Shown here one piece after another: positions 50,095 through 58,733 of a stretch of 64,000 nucleotides of DNA. This DNA is from Sphingopyxis sp. (GTDB lineage Bacteria > Pseudomonadota > Alphaproteobacteria > Sphingomonadales > Sphingomonadaceae). Below the pieces are notes generated by a model. It did no database searches. It was not told the origin of the DNA and saw only the letters and a program-made list of their open reading frames with translations. Position 1 is the first letter of the stretch; each line of letters begins with the position of its first letter. The position numbers and the translations under genes are program-made. The stretch covers positions 26,713-90,712 of the forward strand of contig NZ_JAIBES010000129.1 of NCBI RefSeq assembly GCF_019459305.1. The letters are read 5' to 3'.

Positions 50095-52875
50095 CTAGAA
50101 ATTGACCCGCGCACCAACGGTAAGATATGTTCCAACGACATCGTACAACGTGCTGTTGACGGTGATGAGCGGCGGTTTGCGGTCGAAAACATTGTTGACG
50201 TTGCCGAACAGCATGAAGCGATCGTCGATCTTGAAGCGTGCCCCAAGATCCACATAGGTCCGCGAAGCGATCTTGTTGTTGATCAGGGTCGTGCGCGTCC
50301 GGTCAAAATTGCCGCCGTCGATATAGCGGGCACGGATGTCGAAGCCGAGGTTGGCATCCTCATAAGTTGCGCTGAGCGTTCCGCGCCATTTGGGCGTGGC
50401 GCGCAGGACCGAGTCTCCGACGTCGCCCGCCGTTTCGACGCGGCTGAGGCCGGTATCGAACACCAGTTTGTCAACGTAGGTCGCCAGCGCACGAATGCGG
50501 ATGCTGCCTGGCAGGCCGGCACCGACATTCGACAGGCTGGTGACATAAGATGCCTCCATATCGAACCCACTGGTCTCGAAGCTCGCAATATTCTGCTGGT
50601 TGGCGGCGACCTGCACGACCGTTCCCGTCGCATCGCGTGTGATCCGATCGCACGCTGCGGCACTGCCACGCACACAAGCGAGCGTCAGGTTCGAGCCGTT
50701 CAGCGCCGTGATCGCACCGTCGATCTTGATCTTGTAATAGTCGACCGAGGCGCTGAAACCGCGCAGATAAGACGGCGAATAGGTCGCGCCGATTGATGTT
50801 GTATAGCTCACTTCGGGCACCAGATCGGGGTTGCCGCCGGTGAAGGTCGTCACGGTGGACGGCGTCGGATTATAGGCCGGGTTGGCTGCGGCACGGCCAG
50901 CCCTGTCCTGATCGTTGAGCGGCCCGATGTTGATCGAGCGGACCGCGAAAAGCTCGCCGACGCTTGGCGAACGAATATCCCGCGAACGCGTTGCGCGCAG
51001 CAGCAGATCGTTGAACAAGCGCGCGGTGCCGCCAGCTTTCCATGTCCAGATGCCGCCGCTGGTGCTGTAGTCGGAATAGCGCGCCGCGCCGCTGAGGTCG
51101 ATTTCGACCGCATTTTCAAGTTTGAGCAGCGGCAGCAGGAGTTCGCCGAACGCTTCCTTCACGTTGAACCCTCCTGACGTCGGCGTCGAAAAGACGAGAA
51201 TGCCGAAGTTGCCGGCGTTCGCCACCGTGAAGTCGTCGCGCGATGAGATCTGTTCTTCCCAGCGCGCCTCTGCACCAAGCGCCAAGGTCACCGGGCCAGC
51301 CCACAAGGAAAAGAGATCGCCCTGAATTTCGGCCCCGGCAGAATCGAGCTTGGTCGTCCCGAAGGCCTGCTGCGTTCCCGTGAAATAGGCGCGCGCTTCG
51401 GGCGACGCGTTCAATGCCCCAAAGGGATTGAGCGGCCGGCACGCGGCATCGTCGTTCGCCGGATTGGCGTCGATATTGATGCCGCAGACAATTTGCCCGC
51501 CGCTCGACACCGCATTGACCGAATTATTGAACTGCCGGACCAGGCGCGAGTTGCCCATGGCCTGTTCGCTGTCGACCTCGCCATGGCTGTACCACGCTTT
51601 GTAACGGAAGCCGTTGCCGAACGTCCCGTCGACGCCAATTGCGGCTTCCTTGCTCACGCGCAGGCCGCGGAACTGCAATTGCAGAATGTCGTTGAAATAG
51701 CGTCCGAAGGTGAAGCTGGTCTCGCCCGCGGCGGCGAGTTGATCGCGGATCGCGGTGGACAAATAGGGGTTGTTCGCCTGGATCGTCAAATAGGGCAGAC
51801 CGAGCGCGCCACCGACCGTATAGTCGCCGAAGAACGGGGCGTTCGACAGCGCGCGGGCATAGCTGCCATCGACCCAGAAGGTCGCATCGCCCACTTCATA
51901 GCTTAGCCGGGCATAGGTGCTCAGCCGTTCGAAAGGCGAGGAGGCGGGGATAGTGTCGTATAGATTGATGCCGTCCTCGCCGCCGACCATCCGCAGCGGG
52001 AAGGCACCTGCACCGACGCTGGTGCCGCGGCGGAAAGCGCGCAGCGTCCCATCGGGATTGAAGGTCTGTCCGGCCAGAACGCCGCTGGTGATCAGACCGC
52101 CCAGCGTGACGTTCCCGAAGTTCACGTCGTTCACCAATTCCGAGCCCGTGCCCGACGGAATGAAATCGGGGCTGTTGAGGTTGGGCCGGGTACTCCGGTC
52201 GATCACGCCGGCGTCTTTGACAAATTCCCCGCCGATTATGAATTGACCGCGTCCGTCGGCAAAGCTGGTGCCGAATTTTGCATCAAAGCCATAGCGGAAC
52301 CCGTCGCCACGCGACGATATGCCGACATTTCCGCCAATCGACAGACCGTCATAATCCTTGTCGAGAATGATGTTGACGACGCCCGCGACCGCGCCCGAAC
52401 CCCAGGCCGCCGAAGCACCGCCAGTCACGACCTCGACGCGCTCGACCAGGTTTGTCGGAATGAAATTCAGATTGCCCTCGCCCACGAAGCGGCGGCCGTC
52501 GAGCAGCACCAGCGTGCGGTTGGAACCCAGGCCGCGCATATCGACGGGCGCGGTACCGGTCGACGTATTGCCGTTCGATACGCTCGGCGTGGTCGTGGGG
52601 CGGATTTGGGGAAGGTCGTTCAGAACCTGCTGGATGTTCGGACGCGCGCCCAGGCGCAAGTCCTCATCGCCGATCACCGTGGTGGGCGTCGGCTGATCGA
52701 ACCCGGCACGTGCGATGCGCGATCCTGTAACAAGGATCTCTTCGTCTGCCGAAGCCGCCGTCTCGGACGCCGTCTGCGCCGCTGCCGGCATTGCGAGCAT
52801 CAAACCGATGGCGAGCGCCGCGCTGCTGCTACTCCGAGCGAACCGGAAACCGGCCTTGTCACTATCTTTACGCAT
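50095..52875 (-). CDS. TonB-dependent outer-membrane receptor
   Basis: A 926-residue receptor. Signal peptide about residues 1-34 (A-L-A-I-G-L-M-L-A-M-P-A-A-A-Q), TonB-box region E-E-I-L-V-T-G-S-R-I at about 46-55, plug with D-M-R-G-L-G-S-N-R-T-L-V-L-L-D-G-R-R, then a long barrel ending in aromatic V-N-F. The V-T-G-S-R-I and L-V-L-L-D-G-R-R wording places it in the Oar-distant, sphingomonad/xanthomonad CUT-like receptor class used for peptides, saccharides and other large nutrients. ATG at 52875 is preferred over a TTG at 52932, as it leaves a normal signal peptide and has GGCGGA upstream. It diverges from the hydrolase cluster and is its likely importer. Confidence 0.93.
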   Translation of the reverse strand: MRKDSDKAGFRFARSSSSAALAIGLMLAMPAAAQTASETAASADEEILVTGSRIARAGFDQPTPTTVIGDEDLRLGARPNIQQVLNDLPQIRPTTTPSVSNGNTSTGTAPVDMRGLGSNRTLVLLDGRRFVGEGNLNFIPTNLVERVEVVTGGASAAWGSGAVAGVVNIILDKDYDGLSIGGNVGISSRGDGFRYGFDAKFGTSFADGRGQFIIGGEFVKDAGVIDRSTRPNLNSPDFIPSGTGSELVNDVNFGNVTLGGLITSGVLAGQTFNPDGTLRAFRRGTSVGAGAFPLRMVGGEDGINLYDTIPASSPFERLSTYARLSYEVGDATFWVDGSYARALSNAPFFGDYTVGGALGLPYLTIQANNPYLSTAIRDQLAAAGETSFTFGRYFNDILQLQFRGLRVSKEAAIGVDGTFGNGFRYKAWYSHGEVDSEQAMGNSRLVRQFNNSVNAVSSGGQIVCGINIDANPANDDAACRPLNPFGALNASPEARAYFTGTQQAFGTTKLDSAGAEIQGDLFSLWAGPVTLALGAEARWEEQISSRDDFTVANAGNFGILVFSTPTSGGFNVKEAFGELLLPLLKLENAVEIDLSGAARYSDYSTSGGIWTWKAGGTARLFNDLLLRATRSRDIRSPSVGELFAVRSINIGPLNDQDRAGRAAANPAYNPTPSTVTTFTGGNPDLVPEVSYTTSIGATYSPSYLRGFSASVDYYKIKIDGAITALNGSNLTLACVRGSAAACDRITRDATGTVVQVAANQQNIASFETSGFDMEASYVTSLSNVGAGLPGSIRIRALATYVDKLVFDTGLSRVETAGDVGDSVLRATPKWRGTLSATYEDANLGFDIRARYIDGGNFDRTRTTLINNKIASRTYVDLGARFKIDDRFMLFGNVNNVFDRKPPLITVNSTLYDVVGTYLTVGARVNF

Positions 52876-52945
52876 CTCATCCGCCCCTTGTGCTGGGCCG
52901 CTCGTTGGCAGCCGACCCTGTGTCTGTTTCAAGAAACTGCCATAA

Positions 52946-52961
52946 TGTCCTATTCAGGACA
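52946..52961. promoter_or_regulatory. Palindrome in the receptor/hydrolase divergent promoter
   Basis: TGTCCTATTCAGGACA: 6-bp arms with a 4-bp spacer, 71 bp upstream of the receptor start, inside the roughly 200-bp divergent region that also serves the S15 hydrolase. Candidate operator; no regulator gene is adjacent. Confidence 0.55.
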
Positions 52962-53073
52962 ACATATTTCTTAAGCGAGAAAATAGGCCCATAATTGACA
53001 AGGTGCGTTTGTTGCGGTCTTTAATGCCCTCGGTGTCGAATCGGACCCGAAAACCGGGATGACGGAGTTGCTG

Positions 53074-54957
53074 ATGTCGCGCTTGGGCTCGCCGCTGATC
53101 TTGTGTCTCGCCGCTGCCGTGGCGCAGCCGGCATCCGCGCAGGATCTGTCGAAATATACCCCGCAGGCCTTGGAGAGCGAGCTCACCACAACCGCTGATC
53201 CGCGGATCGCGGTAATGGTGCCGATGCGCGACGGGGTTCGGCTATCGACCAACATCTACACGCCCAAGAACGCTTCCGGTCGCTTGCCCGTGATCCTGTG
53301 GAAGACGCCTTACAACGAGCACAAGCTGCGCGGATCGACGCAGCGCTATGCGATTGAGGCGGTGCGGCGCGGCTATATCTTCATCGTCCAGAACGAACGC
53401 GGGCGGTATTTCTCCGAAGGCAAATACGAGATTCTCGGCAAGCCCCAGACCGACGGTTACGATACGCTGAGCTGGATCGCGGCACAGGACTGGTCAAACG
53501 GCAAGATCGGCACGCTCGGCTGCTCGTCCTCGGCCGAATGGCAACTCGCACTCGCCGCGCAGAACCATCCCTCGCATGCGGCGATGGTGCCGATGGCGGC
53601 GGGCGCCGGGATCGGCAAGGTCGGGCGGTTTCAGGAACAGGGAAATTGGTACACCGGCGGCGTACCGCGCAGCCTGTTCTTCGTCTGGCTCTATGGCGTC
53701 GACAATCCGGTCCGCGCCCAGCTTCCCGCCGACATCGATGAGGTAACGCGCGCACGGGCGACGCTCAACAATGACCTCGCCGCGACCAAGCCCTCGGTCG
53801 ATTGGGCCAAGCACATCAAATCGCTGCCCATTGCGAACCTGCTTTCCAGCCTGGGTGAACCGCCGCAGACGTTCGACACCCTGATCGCCCGCACGCCCGC
53901 CAATCCGGCATGGCGCGAAGGCGGACTTTATCACGATGACATGGGCTGGGGCGTCCCCGCGCTGTGGTTCAACAGCTGGTATGACGTGTCGATCGGCCCT
54001 AATCTCGAGCTGTTCAATCACGCGCGCGCAAGCACCGAGGATGCGGAGGCGGCCGCCAATCAATATGTCGTCATCGCGCCCGTTACCCACTGCGGCTATG
54101 CCCGGCTGGGCAAGGACACAGTCGTCGGCGAGCGTTCGATGGGCGACACCAGCTTCGACGTCGACGGCGCGGTCTTCGGCTGGTTCGATCGCTGGCTGAA
54201 GGGAAACAAAATGGCGTTTCCCGATTCAACGCCGCATGTTCGCTATTTCGCGATGGGCGCAAACCAGTGGAAGAACAGCGAGAGCTGGCCGCCAAAAAAT
54301 GTCCGCCCGCTCCGCTTCTACCTCAGCAGTAACGGCGATGCGAACAGCCTCTATGGCGGCGGCAAATTGGTTGCGGAAGCGCCGACCACCGGGACCGCCG
54401 ATCGTTTCCGATACGATCCGATGAACCCCGTGCCCACGGTCGGCGGCGGCGATTGCTGCAACGGCGGCATCGTGATTCCCGGCGCGTTCGATCAGCGCGG
54501 CGTGGAGGCGCGCAACGATGTGCTCGTCTATTCGAGCGAACCGCTGGAAAATGCGGTCGAGGTCAGCGGCTTTGTCGATGCGGTGCTTCAGGTTTCCTCC
54601 AGCGCCCCCGACACCGATTTCGCGGTCAAGCTGGTCGATGTCGCGCCAGATGGTACCGCCTGGATCATCGGGGATACGATCTTTCGGGCGCGCTACCGGA
54701 ACAGTTTCGACAAACCGGCGATGATGCAGCCGGGCCAGGTTTACACGATCAAACCGTCGCCGATCGCGACCAGCATCCGCTTCGGCAAGGGACATCGCAT
54801 CCGCATCGAAGTGACATCGTCGAACTTTCCCAAGTTCGTGCGCAACCTCAACACCGGCGGCGCCAACGAGACCGAGAGCAAGGGGCAGAGCGCCGACAAC
54901 ATCGTCCACCACGGGCCGGGACACCTGTCCTATGTCGAGTTACCGGTGGTGAGGTGA
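53074..54957 (+). CDS. Secreted CocE/NonD-type alpha/beta hydrolase (S15 family)
   Basis: A 627-residue exported hydrolase: signal peptide 1-22 (…Q-P-A-S-A-Q), alpha/beta-hydrolase domain with nucleophile region G-T-L-G-C-S-S-S-A at 146-154, helical cap, and a C-terminal jelly-roll (X-Pro peptidase C-like) domain with V-S-S-S-A-P-D-T-D-F. The family includes cocaine esterase, X-Pro dipeptidyl peptidase and glutaryl-7-ACA acylase, so it cleaves ester or amide bonds of bulky acyl groups. Start at 53074 is preferred over 53059 because GGAG is 7 nt upstream and the signal peptide is then standard. First gene of the rightward hydrolase cluster. Confidence 0.88.
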   Translation: MSRLGSPLILCLAAAVAQPASAQDLSKYTPQALESELTTTADPRIAVMVPMRDGVRLSTNIYTPKNASGRLPVILWKTPYNEHKLRGSTQRYAIEAVRRGYIFIVQNERGRYFSEGKYEILGKPQTDGYDTLSWIAAQDWSNGKIGTLGCSSSAEWQLALAAQNHPSHAAMVPMAAGAGIGKVGRFQEQGNWYTGGVPRSLFFVWLYGVDNPVRAQLPADIDEVTRARATLNNDLAATKPSVDWAKHIKSLPIANLLSSLGEPPQTFDTLIARTPANPAWREGGLYHDDMGWGVPALWFNSWYDVSIGPNLELFNHARASTEDAEAAANQYVVIAPVTHCGYARLGKDTVVGERSMGDTSFDVDGAVFGWFDRWLKGNKMAFPDSTPHVRYFAMGANQWKNSESWPPKNVRPLRFYLSSNGDANSLYGGGKLVAEAPTTGTADRFRYDPMNPVPTVGGGDCCNGGIVIPGAFDQRGVEARNDVLVYSSEPLENAVEVSGFVDAVLQVSSSAPDTDFAVKLVDVAPDGTAWIIGDTIFRARYRNSFDKPAMMQPGQVYTIKPSPIATSIRFGKGHRIRIEVTSSNFPKFVRNLNTGGANETESKGQSADNIVHHGPGHLSYVELPVVR

Positions 54958-54979
54958 ATCAAACCGCTTGATGTTTCTG

Positions 54980-55001
54980 ATTAGGATTATATGATCCTAA
55001 T
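54980..55001. promoter_or_regulatory. Palindrome upstream of the M19 gene
   Basis: 8-bp arms ATTAGGAT/ATCCTAAT with a 6-bp A+T-rich spacer, in the 70-bp gap between the S15 hydrolase and the M19 gene. It looks like an operator rather than a terminator (no U-tract, AT-rich stem), so the genes from 55028 on may have their own promoter. Confidence 0.6.
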
Positions 55002-55027
55002 TTGAAAACACCTCAGGGGGAGCTTCC

Positions 55028-56161
55028 ATGCAATTGTCTCGTCGCCGGGCGCTATGCGTCGTCGCTGGTACGGCGCTCGCCGCCCCCCATATCGCGCGGG
55101 CCGCCTTCCAGGTCAGCCCCTTCAGCGGCAAAACCTATTCAAAGCGCGCGGTCGAACTCGTCAAAAGCTCGGTGGTCGTCGACATGCTCGCGCCGATCAA
55201 GATCGATTTTGATCCGTCCTTTTACGCCAAGCCGATGAGCGAGCAGATGGCCGCCGATTTTCGCGCTAGCGGCCTCAGTGCAATCCACCATGCCGTCGGC
55301 ATCGGCGGCCCGACAGCGAAAGAACAGGCGCTCAGCTTCTTCGCCATCTGGGGCAATTATGTCGCGCGCAACAGCGACGTGCTGACCGGTGTCGATACGT
55401 TTGCCGACATCCTCGACGCCAAAAAGAATGGCAAGGTCGCGGTGATCATGGGGCTGCAGAATGCCGATCATTTCCTGCGTCCCGCCGATGTGAAAAGCTT
55501 TTACGAGCTGGGGCAGCGCTGTGCGCAGGTCACCTATAATTCGCAGAACCGTATCGGGTCGGGATCGACCGACCGGGTCGACGGCGGGGTTAGCGATTTC
55601 GGCGTGTCGATCATTGAGGCGATGAATGCGGTCGGCATGCTGGTCGATGTCTCGCACAGCGGCGACCGCACGACGCTCGATGCGATCGAAATTTCTAAAA
55701 AACCCATTTCGATCACGCACAGCAACTGCCGTGCCCTGATCGATCACCCGCGCGTCAAAACCGACGCAGCGATCGAGGCGATGGCGGCGAAGGGCGGGGT
55801 GATGGGAATCACCGGTGTTCGCAATTTCGTGAGCAAGACTGACCCGACGACGATCGTGAATTACGCCGACCATATCGATCATGTCGTCAAGTTGGTCGGT
55901 ATCGACCATGTCGGCATCGGGACCGATGCCGACCTCTATGGCTATGACGACACTTCGCCCGAGATGAACAAGATGCTGCGCGGCGCCTACAAGGACAGCT
56001 ATGCGTTTCGCGAAAAAATCGACATCGACGGCTTCGATCATCCGCTCAAGATGTTCGATCTGACCGAAGAACTGATCCGCCGCGGCTATTCCGACGCCAA
56101 TATCCGCGCTGTGCTCGGCGGCAACTTCCAGCGGCTGCTGACCGCGACATGGGGCGGCTGA
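55028..56161 (+). CDS. Membrane-dipeptidase-like (peptidase M19) protein with altered metal site
   Basis: A 377-residue M19-fold protein with a Tat-like signal (S-R-R-R-A-L-C, then V-V-A-G-T-A-L-A-A-P). Retained renal-dipeptidase ligands: D-V-S-H-S-G (H198 equivalent), I-T-H-S-N-C-R-A-L (H219) and G-I-G-T-D-A-D (D288). Changed: the first-strand H-x-D reads D52-M-L, and the bridging Glu reads Gln in M-G-L-Q-N-A-D. A two-zinc dipeptidase is therefore doubtful; a mononuclear enzyme is more likely. M19 enzymes accept dipeptides with a D-residue at the second position. The stop overlaps the next ATG. Confidence 0.8.
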   Translation: MQLSRRRALCVVAGTALAAPHIARAAFQVSPFSGKTYSKRAVELVKSSVVVDMLAPIKIDFDPSFYAKPMSEQMAADFRASGLSAIHHAVGIGGPTAKEQALSFFAIWGNYVARNSDVLTGVDTFADILDAKKNGKVAVIMGLQNADHFLRPADVKSFYELGQRCAQVTYNSQNRIGSGSTDRVDGGVSDFGVSIIEAMNAVGMLVDVSHSGDRTTLDAIEISKKPISITHSNCRALIDHPRVKTDAAIEAMAAKGGVMGITGVRNFVSKTDPTTIVNYADHIDHVVKLVGIDHVGIGTDADLYGYDDTSPEMNKMLRGAYKDSYAFREKIDIDGFDHPLKMFDLTEELIRRGYSDANIRAVLGGNFQRLLTATWGG

Positions 56162-57201
56162 TGAACGCGCCAGCGGAACGCATGGTGGGCACTTTATTGC
56201 TGCCGCAACCCTATGTCCTTTTTCTGGGCGACGTGACGATCGCGGGCTATGCCAAGACCGCGTTCGGGCTGCGCGACTGGGCGGCCGAAAAATGTGTCGG
56301 CGAAATCCGGCTCGATGGCGCCACGGTCACCACCGGTCTGGACGAAATGACCGCGGCGGAAGCGCAATCGCGCGGCGCGCGCGCCCTGCTGATCGGCGTC
56401 GCCAATCCGGGCGGCGTCATTCCGGCAAGCTGGCGCGCTTCGCTGGTCGAAGCGCTGGAGGCTGGCCTCGATCTGATCGCCGGCATGCATATGCGACTTT
56501 CCGACATCCCGGAACTGGCCACTGCCGCGCAGCGACTCGGCCGCCAGCTCATCGACGTGCGGGTGCCGCCCGCACAAATCCCGATCGCCAATGGGCGCAA
56601 GCGCAGCGGGAAGCGGCTGCTCACGGTCGGTACCGATTGCGCGCTCGGCAAAAAATACACGGCTCTGGCGCTCGCCGGTGCCTTTGCGCGGCGCGGCCTC
56701 GATGTCGATTTCCGCGCGACGGGGCAAACCGGCATCATGATCGCGGGCGGCGGCATCCCCATGGACGCAGTCATCTCCGACTTCGAGGCCGGCGCGGCAG
56801 AGATCTTGTCACCCGATGCGGCGACCGGCCATTGGGACGTGATCGAGGGGCAAGGCGCGATCACCCACCCCGCTTACGCCGGCGTGTCGCTGGGTCTGCT
56901 CCACGGCAGCCAGCCCGACGTCTTCGTCGTCTGCCATGAACCCGGCCGGACCGAGATGATTGGCACCGCCGGCTATGAACTGACGAGCATTGAAGAGATT
57001 GTCGAACTCACCCTGGTGCTCGGTCGCCGGACCAATTCCGCGATCCGTTGCGGCGGCTTTTCGTTCAACACGTCGGCGATGGGGGCGGCCGAGGCAGCCG
57101 CGCTCATGGCTACCGAAAGCCGTCGGCTCGGGCTGCCCGTGGCGGACCCGATGCGTGGTGGTGCTGCCTTCGACGCGCTTGTCGAAAGCTGCCTCGCATG
57201 A
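56161..57201 (+). CDS. DUF1611/DgcN-family protein (probable D-amino-acid N-acyltransferase)
   Basis: A 346-residue cytosolic protein of the DUF1611 family: an N-terminal Rossmann-like domain (L-I-G-V-A-N-P-G-G near 78) and a P-loop-like G-T-D-C-A-L-G-K-K-Y-T at 157-167, followed by G-Q-T-G-I-M-I-A-G-G-G and E-G-Q-G-A-I-T-H-P. The characterised member DgcN acetylates D-glutamate in a D-Glu catabolic route, together with the dehydratase DgcA; no DgcA homologue is visible here. Start at 56161 forms TGATG with the M19 stop. Its presence is the main reason to suspect D-amino-acid chemistry at this locus. Confidence 0.75.
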   Translation: MNAPAERMVGTLLLPQPYVLFLGDVTIAGYAKTAFGLRDWAAEKCVGEIRLDGATVTTGLDEMTAAEAQSRGARALLIGVANPGGVIPASWRASLVEALEAGLDLIAGMHMRLSDIPELATAAQRLGRQLIDVRVPPAQIPIANGRKRSGKRLLTVGTDCALGKKYTALALAGAFARRGLDVDFRATGQTGIMIAGGGIPMDAVISDFEAGAAEILSPDAATGHWDVIEGQGAITHPAYAGVSLGLLHGSQPDVFVVCHEPGRTEMIGTAGYELTSIEEIVELTLVLGRRTNSAIRCGGFSFNTSAMGAAEAAALMATESRRLGLPVADPMRGGAAFDALVESCLA

Positions 57202-57236
57202 CCCGCGCGCCATTCAACGATTTTACGGAGACTTGC

Positions 57237-58721
57237 ATGACCCGTTTTCCGGCCCTGCGCCGTACCGCCCTTGCCGCCGCGCTGCTCGGCTCGATCGCCC
57301 TGACGTCCGCCGCCACGGCGCAGGCCGCCGCGGAATCCGCCTACAGCATTCCGCAGGACCGGATCGGAGGACTTGCCGATTTCGTCGATGGCGTGATGGC
57401 GCAACAGATCGCGACTCGCGAAGTCGCCGGCGCCGTCGTCACCGTCGTTTACCGCGATAAAGTTCTTTTCTCGCGCGGTTACGGATTTGCCGATGTCGAC
57501 AAGGGGATTGCAGTGGACGGAGGGCAGACGCTGTTCCGGCCGGGATCGGTCTCCAAAATGTTCACCTGGACAGCCTTGCTGCAACAGGTCGAGGCAGGTC
57601 GCGTCGATCTCGACGCCGATGTGAACCGCTATCTGGATTTCAAGATCCCCGAATTCGAAGGCGAGCCGATCCGCGTGCGCGACCTGTTGTCGCACACCCC
57701 CGGGATGAGCGACGTCGGCGGGCTGACCGCCCCCACGCCCGACAAGATCACCCCCTATGTCGAATGGATGAAGACGCATATACCGACGCGCCATTGGCCG
57801 GCGGGGACCGAGACGTCTTACTCGAATTACGGCTCGGTGCTCGCAGGCTATATCGTCGAGCGCATGTCGGGAGAGGCTTTTCCCGACTATGTCGAAAAGC
57901 ATATCTTCGCGCCGCTTGGCATGAATTCCACGACGTTTCGCGAACCGCTGCCCGCCGCGCTCGCGCCGCGGATGGCAACCGGTTATCAGTTCAAGGACGG
58001 ACGGCTGGTCGCCGATCCATTCGAGCTGTTCAGCCCTGTAATGCCGGCGGGATCGGGAACGAGCAGCGGGTCCGACATGGCGCGCTTCATGATCGCAATG
58101 ATGAACGGCGGCGCGCTGGGCAAGGCGCGCATCCTGAAGCCCGCATCGGTCAAATTGCTGATGACCGATTCGGTCGCCAACGCCCCCGGCATGCCGGGCA
58201 TGGCGCACGGATTTTTTGTCGTTCGCGAAAAAGGCCCGCGCATGGTCGGTCATGGCGGCAACACCGGCGATTTCCATTCGAATATGATCCTGGCGCCCGA
58301 GGCCGGACTGGGCTTTTTCATCTCTGAAACCGGCGGCCAGGGCAGCTATGGCGGGCGCACCGAGCTGACTGAAGCGCTGATCGGCCGGTTGTTCCCGGTC
58401 ACGCCCGCTCCGCGCATTGCCGCCCCCGCCGACGAAACATTGCCGCTCGGCGCCTATCGCGGCAACCGCCGCGACTATACGCGCCCGGCCAACCCCGAAC
58501 GAGACCTGAAGATCGCTGCGGCAGGCGCGAATGCGGTCACGATAACCAACGAGGGCAAGACGACCTATTGGGAACGCGTCGGGCCGATGCGGTTCGAGCA
58601 GGTAACTGGCGCGCGGGCGGGCGGTCCATATGAGCAATTGCTGTTCCACGGTGCCGAAGGGCGTTGGCGCCTGTCGTTCACATCGCAGCCGCATGTCCTT
58701 TACCATTTCGTTCAGCCTTGA
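57237..58721 (+). CDS. Exported serine hydrolase, class C beta-lactamase/DD-peptidase fold (first)
   Basis: A 494-residue periplasmic enzyme: signal peptide 1-30 (…T-A-Q-A), S104-V-S-K107 nucleophile motif, Y195-S-N197 and H-G-G in V-G-H-G-G-N-T-G. All three motifs of the AmpC/DD-peptidase/D-aminopeptidase fold are intact. The C-terminal 100 residues form a small beta domain as in D-aminopeptidase relatives. It may be a D-aminopeptidase, esterase or DD-peptidase; a dedicated resistance beta-lactamase is unlikely in this context. ATG at 57237 (GGAG 8 nt upstream) is preferred over one at 57198. Confidence 0.86.
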   Translation: MTRFPALRRTALAAALLGSIALTSAATAQAAAESAYSIPQDRIGGLADFVDGVMAQQIATREVAGAVVTVVYRDKVLFSRGYGFADVDKGIAVDGGQTLFRPGSVSKMFTWTALLQQVEAGRVDLDADVNRYLDFKIPEFEGEPIRVRDLLSHTPGMSDVGGLTAPTPDKITPYVEWMKTHIPTRHWPAGTETSYSNYGSVLAGYIVERMSGEAFPDYVEKHIFAPLGMNSTTFREPLPAALAPRMATGYQFKDGRLVADPFELFSPVMPAGSGTSSGSDMARFMIAMMNGGALGKARILKPASVKLLMTDSVANAPGMPGMAHGFFVVREKGPRMVGHGGNTGDFHSNMILAPEAGLGFFISETGGQGSYGGRTELTEALIGRLFPVTPAPRIAAPADETLPLGAYRGNRRDYTRPANPERDLKIAAAGANAVTITNEGKTTYWERVGPMRFEQVTGARAGGPYEQLLFHGAEGRWRLSFTSQPHVLYHFVQP

Positions 58722-58733
58722 GGAGAAGCCACT

